A stretch of DNA of 64,000 bases from positions 8,788,443 through 8,852,442 of the forward strand of contig OX422188.1 of NCBI GenBank assembly GCA_949130485.1, given 5' to 3'. Source of the stretch: Agelas oroides (taxonomy: Eukaryota; Porifera; Demospongiae; Agelasida; Agelasidae). Shown here piece after piece: positions 36,129 through 53,380 of this stretch. The notes below the pieces were generated by a model. It did not search any database, had not been told where the DNA came from, and worked only from the letters and a program-made list of their open reading frames with translations. The translations under genes and the position numbers were made by a program. How positions within the stretch are numbered: position 1 is the stretch's first letter; every line of letters begins with the position of its first letter.

Positions 36129-38363
36129 TTACAGCAATGGAATAGCCAAGGTCAGAAGTGCTAGCACAATCGCAAGGTTGAAAGCAAGTTCATTTCTGGC
36201 ATTTCCACTTGTAGTTGCACCAGTGGGTGAAGGGTTATCAGGGTCAAACATCAGTTTTTCATTAAAGTCCGTCACTTCCCAAGTGAAATTTCCACATGTA
36301 CGCATTCCGTCTGGAGGTGGATTCTGTTGTGCTTGAGCTTCGTTTATGATCATGGCCATTCCTTCAAGTTGGTGACTCTCAATGTGGCAGTGAAGAAACC
36401 AGTAACCAGGGTTGTCCGAAATAAACTGAATTGCTACATAGCCTCGTGCTGGTGCAATAATGGTATCTTTTCTTATGGTATATTCATTGAGTGTGATATT
36501 GGGTGCACGACCCGGTCTCCACTGAGGCATTGTGCATGTATCATCATCTACAGTACCAAAGTCATTGTTACGGCATGTTATATCTTGAGTACTTCGTTCC
36601 ACAAAACCAGTTGTGTTGTCATATTCACCATAACCAGTAGCTACAACATGGAAACTGTGCCCGTGTAGGTGTATGGGGTGGCTAAAACTCCCCTCACTGC
36701 CAACTGCACTAAAAATAAATCGGATTGTCTCATTGTAGGGAATGTCCACTATAAATGAGCATTTGCAACCATCCTCGCAACGTTGATTTTCATCACAAAT
36801 GTTATCACCCATCTGCTCTCCCTGAGTTTGAGGAGGAACACTTGTGAAGAGAAAATTTCGACCATTAATCGAGCTTGTTCGATCAGCATGCTCAAATCCT
36901 AAATTGAAAAAGTATTCCATGGCTGGCTCTAATGATGGGAGTTCACTTGGTGGAGTAGGCATGAACAGTCGAATTCGGTGAAAGCTTATGCAGCTAATGT
37001 TGTATGATGGGTGAAATGCTTGAAATGGACAATTCAGCATTGAACATCCACTGCTTTCACACATTCTGGGGATGTCGTTGATTGACCCATACTCAGTTGA
37101 CATTGGTGGTTGTGTTCTTGAATAATGTAGAATTGCATGAGCATTGTGATCAAGAAATCTGTAAGGAGCTTGACTTCGAGATGTCGTGTTGATTTCTAAA
37201 GTTTCAGCTCGTATCCAGTAGTCGTTTTGTATAGTCTGACTTGCATCAAGAACAAAGTCATAACGTTCACCCGTATGAATGACAATATAGTCCACTTCAA
37301 TAGGCTCAGTGAGATATCCATCGATAGCTATCACTGTCAGCTTGTGAGCATCAATTGAGAAGCGATAGGCATAAAGCCCCTGGGCACCAATCAGTCGAAA
37401 TCTGTACATGCTACCCGGTTCCACTTCAAATACTTCCAAAAGTGAGCTTGGAAAGGGTACATTTGGGTGTCTTCCCCTGGAATTGATGATGCCTGACCAA
37501 TAGGGAACTGGACCAACTTCACTATCGTCAGGTGCACGTGTAGATTCATATACAGTGTACATGGGAGTAGGTACTTTACCAACCTCTTTTCCTTCAAAGA
37601 ACCCTAAACCTCCATGAAGCTGGGTAAACAAATCGAGAGATGCTTCTTCCTGCCAGTCAGACAGTAGCAGGGTGTGATCTTCTGGACGATCTACAAACTG
37701 AATTGGGTAATTTACTGCATCCCTTTCCCTAACAATGAGACCACCATACAGCCCATCAGTTCGTTGTGCACCACTGTGCGAGTGGTACCAAAATGTTCCA
37801 CTTGGAATCGCCTTGAAAATGTATCGGAATGATGTTGCTGGTCCAATTGGACAATGTGAAATAAGCCCAACTCCATCCATCCATGGGGTATTTCTTTGGT
37901 GCATGCCGTGCCAGTGGATTGATATTCCTTCCGTTGCAAGGTTATTAAGTACGTCGACAACAACCGTTTGATTTTCATAAACAATTAAGTTTGGCCCAGG
38001 TACTTGTCCATTGACAGCAATCACAGAACGATATGTGCTGCTATCAACAGTGATAGCATCAGTGCAGCTTGGATCAGTTACATTTAGACAGCGGTTTCGG
38101 TTTCGAACTGACGACAGAAAGCCATTGTTTATATAGAACACCTCACCTTCTGTTCCACGCATTCGACCATCTGGAGCAAGCCTGTATTTGGTGAAGGTCT
38201 GGAAGTGTTCAATTACGAACACAAACTCACACTCGTCAAAAGATGCACTGCATATGCATGTTTTTTGTCCATGATTGCACTCGACTCGTTCAGCTTGAGC
38301 TTGAAAGTTGCCAACAACCAGCAAAGTAGCCAGAAGACCACCCCAGAACAGATTTGTTGCCAT
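36129..38363 (-). CDS. Multicopper oxidase (laccase-like), intronless, probably secreted and GPI-anchored
   Basis: 744 aa from the Met of MATNLFWGG; an upstream in-frame Met at 38405 would put 14 residues before the signal peptide. The first 25 residues form a signal peptide. After a Cys-rich N-terminal segment come three cupredoxin domains. The four copper-binding motifs are all present: HWHGMHQRNTPWMDG, GTFWYHSHSGAQ, HPIHLHGHSFHV and GYWFLHCHIESHQLEGM, where Cys and the following His bridge the type 1 and trinuclear centres and Met is the predicted axial ligand. The last about 20 residues are hydrophobic (LAIVLALLTLAIPLL) after a small-residue stretch, typical of GPI attachment. It should oxidise phenols or metal ions at the cell surface with reduction of oxygen to water; the substrate is unknown. 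It has no intron, unlike its neighbours. Confidence 0.88.
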   Translation of the reverse strand: MATNLFWGGLLATLLVVGNFQAQAERVECNHGQKTCICSASFDECEFVFVIEHFQTFTKYRLAPDGRMRGTEGEVFYINNGFLSSVRNRNRCLNVTDPSCTDAITVDSSTYRSVIAVNGQVPGPNLIVYENQTVVVDVLNNLATEGISIHWHGMHQRNTPWMDGVGLISHCPIGPATSFRYIFKAIPSGTFWYHSHSGAQRTDGLYGGLIVRERDAVNYPIQFVDRPEDHTLLLSDWQEEASLDLFTQLHGGLGFFEGKEVGKVPTPMYTVYESTRAPDDSEVGPVPYWSGIINSRGRHPNVPFPSSLLEVFEVEPGSMYRFRLIGAQGLYAYRFSIDAHKLTVIAIDGYLTEPIEVDYIVIHTGERYDFVLDASQTIQNDYWIRAETLEINTTSRSQAPYRFLDHNAHAILHYSRTQPPMSTEYGSINDIPRMCESSGCSMLNCPFQAFHPSYNISCISFHRIRLFMPTPPSELPSLEPAMEYFFNLGFEHADRTSSINGRNFLFTSVPPQTQGEQMGDNICDENQRCEDGCKCSFIVDIPYNETIRFIFSAVGSEGSFSHPIHLHGHSFHVVATGYGEYDNTTGFVERSTQDITCRNNDFGTVDDDTCTMPQWRPGRAPNITLNEYTIRKDTIIAPARGYVAIQFISDNPGYWFLHCHIESHQLEGMAMIINEAQAQQNPPPDGMRTCGNFTWEVTDFNEKLMFDPDNPSPTGATTSGNARNELAFNLAIVLALLTLAIPLL

Positions 38364-38653
38364 AGGAATCAGCAAGCTATCACATGTATAGAGAGTACAA
38401 ATCAAACTGTAATTTCACTGCTAAAACTACACTCAGTTAAGTAACCGCAAGTAGTTTTGAGGTACATTTCAGTCCTCTCATATATACAGGTACTGTTGAT
38501 TTCAGCTCTCTTTGAACACTGATGCTGTAGCTACACAGTAAGCATTTCACTGACTTCATAAGTGGATCAGACAGAGTTTGTGGCTGATAAATCGTTGGAC
38601 AATTAACTATGCCCACAACTAGACTTGTGTTCAAAGGGAGTTGAAATTAACAG

Positions 38654-38792
38654 TAGGTTGAGGGAATGAGTAGCAAATCACTCATGTGTGCCTAATTGAA
38701 TAATGGCAATGCTGTGTTTGATGTAGCTCTTGCATTATAAATCAATTAGGCACGATTGATTTGCTCCTCTGCAGTCATTCCCTCAACCTGTA
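38654..38792. mobile_element. Short inverted-repeat element
   Basis: Left end GGTTGAGGGAATGAGTAGCA, right end with CAGTCATTCCCTCAACC, and the subterminal pair GCCTAATTGA/TCAATTAGGC. It is 139 bp, non-coding. It lies immediately beside the palindrome at 38797-38868. Confidence 0.65.
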
Positions 38793-38796
38793 CACC

Positions 38797-38868
38797 TCGC
38801 CTTGTTCCCAGGCCACTCCCAGATTTACAGCTGCGAGATAAAATCTGGGAGTGGCCTGGGAACGAAGA
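38797..38868. mobile_element. Palindromic micro-element, TAGYCTC family (diverged)
   Basis: Arms CCTTGTTCCCAGGCCACTCC and GGAGTGGCCTGGGAACGAAG around a central loop with ACAGCTGCGA. The terminal bases have diverged and I cannot fix a 9-bp duplication. Confidence 0.55.
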
Positions 38869-40648
38869 TTACCCACCGTTAATTGCTTCTGGTAGGGTAT
38901 AGGGTCCAGCAGGTCTAAACACCAGCAGAAACGTGCGTGGGAGGGTACAGGGCAAGGTACAGTTAGTACCTCTGATTAGTTGTTAGAACAAGGCTATAAC
39001 CTACCTGCAAAGATCCGTACCTTATAAAGGTGAACTGTACATGTACATACACCACATATAGTTTATGCATCTTGCATGCAGTTCAGAAAGATTTTAGCAT
39101 GGACCAATGCCTTTTTGCTTTACATAGTGCTTATACCTCTGGTCTGAGTAAACTCCCTTGTCTTTGTAGCAAATTCAGCTGTTGTAGTGTGTTTTCCATG
39201 ACTGGCTTATTGTTGTTTTAACCCTTGCTTTTCCTTTCTAAACATTGGAGTACTGTAACAATTGGAGTTGCAATATATAGTGTGGGAACTGTACACAGGC
39301 TACAAAAAATTCATTGACATTACAAGTAAAGAACAATGCTTTCTTGTGTGTGCATGGTAGCTACTCACGAACAGTGAAACAGGACCATCACGTGTACGAG
39401 CATGGTAGCTAGGCTGATTAAACACAGAGATACAGAGATAATAAATAATGGTATAGAAATAAATAAATGTATGAACCATGACATGTGCATGATAGTATGC
39501 ATGGTTACTAATAGTTGAGGTGAGGACTGGGTTTGGGGGTTATATATATAGGGGTCCAGATTCATGGGGACATCTGCTGTAAACCAGTTCCTCCCGCCTC
39601 TGCCACCACTTCCTTACTTCCTCCATAGCTAATGAATGCACTCATCCACCCTATATCTCCCACTTCCCTCTCCAAACCTTCTGTGCTCCTCCCCAACAAC
39701 AGTGCCATCTTTCACTCATCCTCCACCCTTCCATACTCTTATTTTGTGGGGGGTGATGGATGGTGATTATATAGTGTTTAAATAGTATATAGCTACTCAC
39801 CAGTTCAATGAACCCTGAAACTGGAGTAACCCACTCTGTAAAGTTACTTTAACTAAGTAGTTTTTGCAGTGAATTCCATCCACTCGTGTTCCTTCCATTA
39901 GCCTTTACCTTGGCAGGTCCTGCATGCCTAGTGTTGCCCGGTACTAGCATTGAAGGATTACGATACCAAGATACCACATGCAGCGAGGGAGTAAGTGCAT
40001 ACACAATCTTTTCCAAGCTAATACTTTCCGCCCCGCAGCGCGATGGATATCTCAGCCTCAGGCCTTTTGTGCGCATTTCGTGCGGCAAGCGACGAAACGC
40101 GCGACGCAAATGCGTTGATCTGCACGAGACTGCGCATGACCGCACCGGCCACGATTCCACGAACTGAGGCTTACCTTGTCGGGCGCTCGGTATAAAAAAT
40201 TTTTTTGAGACACTAAATAGTGACCTGGAGATCTGCAATTTGAACAATACCAGTCTCTGCTGTGTTTAACAAAAAGTGTATTCACATGCACTCGTGTACG
40301 GTCACAGCTTGAAGTTGAGTAGGTCACAGATATACAAATAAAATCATACACGCGATTACAAAACTCGCGACTCACCTGTGTTTTCAAATCATACACGCGA
40401 TTACAGACATGCGAGACATGACAAGATTACAAACCTCGCGACTCACCTGTGTTATGTTCCAAATGTTGAGTCAGATATCGCGAACCGTAATTTTTGTCAA
40501 TATCACAGCTCCTAAATAAATTACCTATGTACTACTCTGCTTAAATACGCCTAGCCAGTGCGCGCGCAAAAGGGTGGTACAATTTGCGCATGCGCAGTTT
40601 CTTTGGGGACTGTCCACCACAGTATAACAAGCATTCGGCTTGAATCCC
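38869..40648. other. Intergenic region with a MITE half
   Basis: No gene is supported. 39805-39871 (CAGTTCAATGAACCCTGAAA to TTTTTGCAGTG) is a single arm related to the ends of the element at 42739-43184. 40330-40445 contains a duplicated ATACACGCGATTACA / ACTCGCGACTCACCTGTGTT motif. A minus-strand open frame at 39849-40247 has no recognisable similarity. Confidence 0.5.
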
Positions 40649-40704
40649 TAGCCTCGTTCCCAGGCTCTCCCCGCTAAGGAGGGGGGAGCCTGGGAACGAG
40701 GCTA
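40649..40704. mobile_element. 56-bp palindromic micro-element with perfect 9-bp target duplication
   Basis: Arms TAGCCTCGTTCCCAGGCTCT and its complement ending CCTGGGAACGAGGCTA, loop around CGCTAAGG. The flanks are TTGAATCCC at 40640-40648 and TTGAATCCC at 40705-40713. This is the smallest unit of the family here: essentially two termini joined. Confidence 0.85.
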
Positions 40705-40933
40705 TTGAATCCCTACAAGACTTGGTGAAACTGAACTTGGTTAGCTAAGTCCCCCAGTGACTCCAGTCTGCTCTAACTAACGGGCACCTCCTTCACTATC
40801 TTTGGCACACAAAATTAATTTTCTGTATTTAGCATGCAACCACAGTGTTTGCACAGTCTGTACCCAGTGGCTTCACCCCCTTCTGGCTTATCTAAGGATG
40901 CTTAGTGTCTACTTTTTGCAATAGATATAGTAC

Positions 40934-42109
40934 TAGTCCCATGCCAAACCCGCGCACGCCCCCCAGCAAGAAATGGTCTGGTGAACGAAGTTGAATTCCT
41001 TGGGCTTATTCCCCAAAAGTGGTAAGGACCAATGAGATTGCAAGATGCCTGAGCATTTACCCGCAGCAGAAGAACACTTCCAAGGTTCTGGTGTCAACAT
41101 CACTATCCAGGGACATAGATACCTCAGTGCCCCTTTAGGGTCAAAGTCCTTTGTAGAAGAGTTCATCCGGGATAATATCAGCTGTTGGGGTTCTGAGATC
41201 AAACGTCTATCCGAGATCGCTAAATTCCAACCTCATGCTGTCTTTACCCATGCCCTTACGAGCAGATGGACGTTCCTCATGCGCACAACAACCAGTTCAA
41301 GGCCTGCACAGAAGTGACCACTCCCCTCGTGGAGCTCATCTGCCAACGGAACCCCAATTACCCCAAGCTCTCACGGCAAGAGCAGAGGCAAATGAAGTCC
41401 ACACTTTGCACAAGGAACCGAAGAGAAACCACCAAAGAGGCTGAGCTATTGAAGCCCAAACTATTAGGGGCTGGGCAAAGGGCAATGGAACAAGCCAGCG
41501 AAAAAGGTGCCTCTGCATGGCTCACAGCCATCCCCATGTCCAAACACGGCTTTAACCTTCACAAACAGGCTTTCAGAGATGCCCTCTGCCTTAGGTTTGG
41601 CTGGACGCCAACAAGGCTAGCTACACACTGCCCATGTGGCCAACCATTTAGTGTTAGCCACGCGTTTAGCTGCCCAAAGGGTGCTATGCCTTCTATCCGA
41701 CACAATGCTATCAGAGACATCACTACACAACTTCTCACAGAGGTATGCCCAAACGTTTGTGTCGAACCCACTCTCCAGCCGTTGACTGGAGACAGATTCC
41801 CCCTCAGAAGCACCAATACTGAGGAAGGCGCAAGACTTGACATCAAGGCCCTAAATTTCTGGGATGAAAGCAAACAATCAACCTTCTTTGATGTCAGAAG
41901 CTTCAACTCCCAAGCACCAACAAATTGTACTTCCTCCACCGACGCTTGCTACAGAAGACATGAACGTGAGAAGAGGAGAGCATACGAACAGCATGTCCTC
42001 GAAGTGGAGAATGGTACCTTTACTCCTCTGGTGCGCTAGCCCAAGAAGTTAGACTTGGTTCACCAAACTGTTTCTTCTCGTGAGAGGGCGGGGTCTGGGG
42101 ATGAGACTA
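40934..42109 (+). mobile_element. Inverted-repeat element carrying reverse-transcriptase-derived sequence, perfect 9-bp target duplication
   Basis: The termini are about 72-bp imperfect inverted repeats: left TAGTCCCATGCC...TTGGGC, right GCCCAAG...GGATGAGACTA. The flanks are ATATAGTAC at 40925-40933 and again at 42110-42118. The interior encodes, in two overlapping frames (about 41045-41317 and 41266-42039), the region downstream of the RT palm in a class of invertebrate RT proteins. A block after the palm (GSGVNITIQGHRYLSA, LTSRWTFLMRT) is followed by EKGASAWLTAIPMSKHGFNL, a CPCGQPFSVSHAFSC zinc knuckle and an endonuclease-like segment (ARLDIKALNFW, FFDVRSFNSQAPTN). The palm is missing, and about 60 residues seem deleted at the frame switch. 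No transposase is visible. Confidence 0.8.
41266..42039 (+). pseudogene. RT-protein C-terminal fragment inside the inverted-repeat element
   Basis: The longer frame, 257 aa, is open from the frame switch to TAG, close to the right inverted repeat. It has the Cys-x-Cys-Gly...His-x3-Cys knuckle and the LTEVCPNVCVEPTLQPLTGD block typical of these repeat-borne proteins. The catalytic RT motif is absent, so it is not an autonomous polymerase. Confidence 0.75.
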
Positions 42110-44895
42110 ATATAGTACAACTGGATTTGGAACACCCATTAAAAAAATTAACACTTGGGTTGCCTGGTCATGTTTAATCATTTCTAGGACTGCAAATAGG
42201 AAATAAAATTTGAGTGGCCTCACTCTCTGATATTGACATATATGTGTTGGGTACAGGACTATACACAATATACATGTTTCTCAGTTACGGGCACCCCCTG
42301 GTCCCATGCTGCCCAGATAAGAGAGGTTTTACTGCATAGCGATAGTCCACATGCACAATATAAACAGGATCAACCACTTCAGCCAGTCTCTTCCCAATGT
42401 TACGAAAAATTCCCAGCTAGGGTTGATCCTACCCGCATCAGGTTGCTGGCTCAGATGCAGTTACCTCTCACTGGCTGGATCCTTAGCCCATGTATCTTCC
42501 ACCCATGGTTACACTTCAGGATTCAATGACTCCTTTGATGAATGTAGTTACATGAATAGCCCAAGTTTCACTAGATGGCATTATTCATGAAAGGGTGCAG
42601 TAAACTAGACTACCACCATTTAAAAAACATAGCCACCCCCAAATTCCTATACCTGTTTTGAGCAGCTAGGAGCAAAGGCTACAATAACCCTAGTACTATC
42701 TATCTATGTAAAGGAGCTAGAGACTTGGAGCACACATGCACTGCAAAAACTACTTAGTTAAAACAACCTCTGAGTGGTTACTCCAGTTTCAGGGTTCACT
42801 GAACAGGTAAGTACTATTAGGAGAATTCACAAACATATCACCATCCATTGTTCCCTAACAATTCCGTCACGCTTCATTAGGAAGCAAAGATCTACCACAG
42901 ACACTTGTCTGTGGTAGCTTGATGGAATTGTGAGGGGGGTGATGGATAGTTTTTGAACCAGATAATAGCCACCAGATGGACCATAAGAAGTGGTATGCAT
43001 GTGCATTAGCTAGCAGACAAGTGTCTGTGCTAGCTCTTAGCTTCGTAATAAAGCTTGATGGAATTGTGGAGAGGATGGTGGAATGGTTGTAAATTCTCTT
43101 CATAGCATATGCACGAGTTCAATGAACCTTGAAACTGGAGTAACCACTCTGTGAGGTTACTTTAACCAAGCAGTTTTTTCAGTGTGTTCAACAGTGTTGT
43201 AGTAATGGTAGTTGTTTGTAATTATGCTGTAATGGATTACTTATTGTGAAAGTGATCCATGCTGTGGTTGTTCAGTCTGGCTTCCAAAGCTAGGCTGGAT
43301 GGAGGGTAGTGGCGTTAAATATTAGTGAAGCAGGTTTTCAAACATGCTAGCAATATGATTGTGTCTGCATGGCCACCAGTATGTGAATTTCTAACTCCAC
43401 AACAGTAAGTATGTAATCATTACCTGCTTTCCCAGGAATCAATTTATGCTGTAAGCAATTCCAAATTAGCGTAATTACATGACAATGGTCATGCAACATG
43501 TGTCGTGTTGTTACAAGACCACTGAACCAGTTGGTGGTCTGAAAACAAGGCTTTCAGAGATTCTATTATATGTGAATGTGAATTCTGCCTTGCTTGGATT
43601 GGGTTGTCTACTATCTGTTAATTGCAATTAGTAAGTAATAATTACAGTTGAAATTGTGCATATTAATTTACCAAGCAGCTTGTTTTGTTTGCAATTACTT
43701 CTAAATAAGTAATAATTGCAAACCAGCTTCCTTGTAATTAATTGTTGTAATTTATTGTTTTGAAGACTTTTACCTTGAGGTTAATGATTACATTAGGAAA
43801 TTAATTGACAACAACCCTGATGTTCAACATCAGGCATGTAACAAAGTTGTTGCAAAGGGTGCTTTTCTCTCCCCACCTATTTATGCTGCAGTACATGCAA
43901 TTATGTTAAGCAAGCACTAAAGAAGCAGCACTGTGCAAGAGCCGGGAAGGCAGACACCATTTTGCTGTTAGGCATTGCAGGATCACTACATGTGTACATA
44001 AATAGGGCTAGACTAACAACACAAGGTGGGCGTATTTTTCGAGAGAAATATCACAACTCTCGAAAATTTGCCCAACCCCCCTCCTTGAGGAGCCACTGAA
44101 GTTCATCGCCCTTGGGCATATTTTTGAGAGATTATGGTAATTGGACTATCATTAGCAGTCAAGATCTTGTATACTTGCCTGCATACCATACTCTAGGTAC
44201 ATTGCTTGCAGCCACCCTTTCAGCAGCTCATACTCTTCATAACAAGCCATTACTCCCATGATATTGTTTACCATGGTTGCTAAGCAATAATTGTACCGCT
44301 ATCTGGTACTATATCAGCACTATAATCTTGCAATCAGATGGTATCAGCCCACACTTATACTCCTTTGCAGGTTGCTTGTCCTGTGACTGTTAGCAACAGG
44401 CTGTGACATCTCAATTAGTGATTTGCAAGACTAGTGCCTTGACTGAGACTAATTGTCTGTTCATATACTAATGTGACAAACCACTATTGGGTATGTCACA
44501 CCTATTGCTAGTGCCTAGTAGTCACCAGACAAGCAACTTGGAAAGGACTGGGACCCAAGGCTCTACTCAGCAACAGTGAAGGACTGGGAATGAGGCTACA
44601 CTTCATACTCCCTATAGCCTCATTCCCAGACCTCCTCAGCTCCAGTGAAGGACTGGGACCCAAGGCTTTACCTACTTCAGCAGCCTTATACTCCCTAACC
44701 TCATTCTCAGGCCTTCTCCAGCGTTTGTTGTGAAAGCCTGGAACAAGGTTATATGCTGCCTTGTTTCCACAGTATGAATAAAATCAGCCATAGATCAATC
44801 TCTTCTGTTTTATAAACACATGACATAATTTTAACCTATAAAACTTGAGTTTTATCTCAAGATACAATATCAGTGGCATATAAACGAGTGGTTCC
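42110..44895. other. Repeat-rich intergenic region
   Basis: No gene is supported. It contains a 26-bp palindrome at 42892-42917 (ACCACAGACACTTGTCTGTG core), a hairpin at 43687-43723 (GTTTGCAATTACTT and complement), and a cluster at 44540-44760 of TAGYCTC-type fragments (GCCTCATTCCCAGACCTCC, GGACTGGGAATGAGGCT). Confidence 0.5.
42739..43184. mobile_element. MITE with about 70-bp inverted ends
   Basis: Left end CACTGCAAAAACTACTTAGT and GTTACTCCAGTTTCAGGGTT; right end AACCTTGAAACTGGAGTAAC and CAGTTTTTTCAGTG. A lone arm of the same family is at 39805-39871, and a diverged one at about 60810-60870. Confidence 0.75.
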
Positions 44896-51532
<6,637 letters not shown>

Positions 51533-52072
51533 CTGAGGGGGGGAGGGGGAAGGAAGGAGGGAAGGGGAAGGAAGGAGGGAAGGAAGAGGGAGGAAGGGGC
51601 GAGGAGTAGAAAGGGAAAGGAAGGGAGGAGATGGAGGAGAGGGAGCAAAATGGAAGGAGAGAAGAAAAAAAGGGAATGGGGTGAGGGAAGGGGAGAGGTG
51701 AGAGAAGGGGAGGCAGGGAAGGAGGAGTGAGGGAGGGGGACAACCGGAACATCAGCTGTAACGGTATGAGCATCACCCTGCACATAATCTTTGCTGTGCT
51801 TGTGTATAGTAACTAAACTAACTGTAGCTGACTAGTAGCTGGTTAAGGTTACGATGAACACCTGTCCTATCTCAGAATTCAATAAATGCGCTTGAATGTC
51901 AGCGTTATAACTCTAGAGTGCTTGGAGGTATTTTAGCGCTTCAAAAGCCTATGGAGATACCGAAGACCAGGCTATACACAATGCTCTTTTGGTCATAACA
52001 GCTCTAGCAGCTTATAATCCACACCATCCAGAACAAAGCCTTCACATAAACTCTCTTGCGTCAAATTTCTGC

Positions 52073-52225
52073 TTACTGACGGCCCTCAAACTCACCGTTT
52101 TCGGCTATTAGTCTCCTAGCACAAGTATCTAGGTCGAGTCGATGGCAATTTTCAAGCAGCGCTCGAAATGTAGGCGCTACATAAAATTTTGAGTAGCATT
52201 CTTCGTAAACCACGACCGAAAAAGC
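52073..52225 (-). CDS. Unrecognised candidate exon, possibly the 5' exon of eIF3m or of a small separate gene
   Basis: An open frame from Met (MAFSVVVYEECYSKFYVAPT) to GEFEGRQ and a stop, about 50 aa, soluble, no known domain. A good donor (AACG|GTGAGT) lies near its end in phase 1, but the first certain eIF3m exon (51532) must be entered in phase 0. A direct join would give an immediate stop. In the next frame, without a gap, a coding-looking stretch continues (CEGFVLDGVDYKLLELL). So either there is a small missing exon, or a frameshift in a separate short gene. I cannot decide. Confidence 0.3.
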   Translation of the reverse strand, partial: AFSVVVYEECYSKFYVAPTFRALLENCHRLDLDTCARRLIAENGEFEGRQ

Positions 52226-53380
52226 CATTTTCTGACAGTTTGTCCAGAACTTTTTTGGCAAAACTTGACGAGTCGACCTCGAAAATTTAGTACGGAAGGC
52301 CGCTGAGCTGTTATCTTCCGCAGAAAATAGAAGTAGTTCGCTAAAATTGACGCAAAGTTAGTAACGGTAGGAATGCATTCGGACTTGCGGGGTATACGTC
52401 ATGAATATAATTATAAATAAGCGCGCGCACAGCTTGTTCATCGTAACCTTAAGTTGCAAGCCTGCAGTACTACAGTCATGGAGGCTATGCTACAACTTGT
52501 GCAGGACAAGAGATTCTTACTACCATGCAGTCATGGAGGCTATGCTACAACTTGTGCAGGACAACAGATTCTTCCAGGTGGTGACACTGCAGCAGGTCCT
52601 ACAGTCAAGTGACTGAGGCGTCTCGCCGAAATTTTACCCAATTGAGTGGGAGATGGTGAAACATCAATTGAGATTGGACTACAGACAGTCTCGCGAAGCC
52701 AGACTCTCACATGATGCGAGATATACTCAACCAAGAGCACCCGTGACTCAACATATGCAAAGGACCAGACTCTCGCATACTTGTTGTGTGAGAGTCTGCC
52801 TTCACGAGACTAGCCTATATACAGTCTCACATAACCAAACTCTCATGTTTAGTATGTCCCACATCTACCAATCATTAATTTTGTAATATTACCAGCAGAG
52901 TCTGGCTAATTTGTGAGATAGTCTGGTTCCCAGACGTACACTGTAAGAGCCTCGGTGCTACTTAAAAGGAAGGAGGCACCTTTGTCTACTGAGGACAAAA
53001 CTGGACTTGAGTTTACATCAAGCGACAAGTGGTGTATAAGCAGCTCTTCCTACAATCTAGCTGCTGATGAGGATGGAATCAAACTACATCATACAGTGAT
53101 GTAGGTGAATGATGGAAGTGGGCATTAAATGGACCTATATATTTTTCCCTCACACACGAACTACACTCACCTGCTCTTCCTCAGAGATATCAATTAAAGC
53201 AGAAAATGCAGTAATAGGAGTGTTCATATCGAGCGCCCTTGGGCACTTTACCACCCTTCTCGCTGTAAGCTACACATGTACTTAGAGAGATCCGACACGA
53301 GGCTAAACTACTACGCATGCGCGTAAGGCAATTGTAAACACACCCACTACCCAGCAAACCATGGCTCAGAGGTAGCTACC
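52226..53380. other. Intergenic region with a small tandem duplication
   Basis: A roughly 55-bp unit (CAGTCATGGAGGCTATGCTA, CAACTTGTGCAGGACAA) is present twice at 52472-52574. It contains ATGGAGGCTATG, so it may be 5' transcribed sequence, but no gene is supported. The rest has only the element at 52687-52812. Confidence 0.5.
52687..52812. mobile_element. Inverted-repeat element, AGTCTCGCGAAGCC family
   Basis: Left end AGTCTCGCGAAGCCAGACTC, right end GAGTCTGCCTTCACGAGACT. It is 126 bp. A 44-bp palindromic relative is at 26621-26664, and a fragment near 58765. Confidence 0.65.

Noticed and set aside
39849-40247. 132-aa minus-strand frame
   Set aside because: No recognisable domain; lies among repeats; basic composition fits chance reading of GC-rich DNA.
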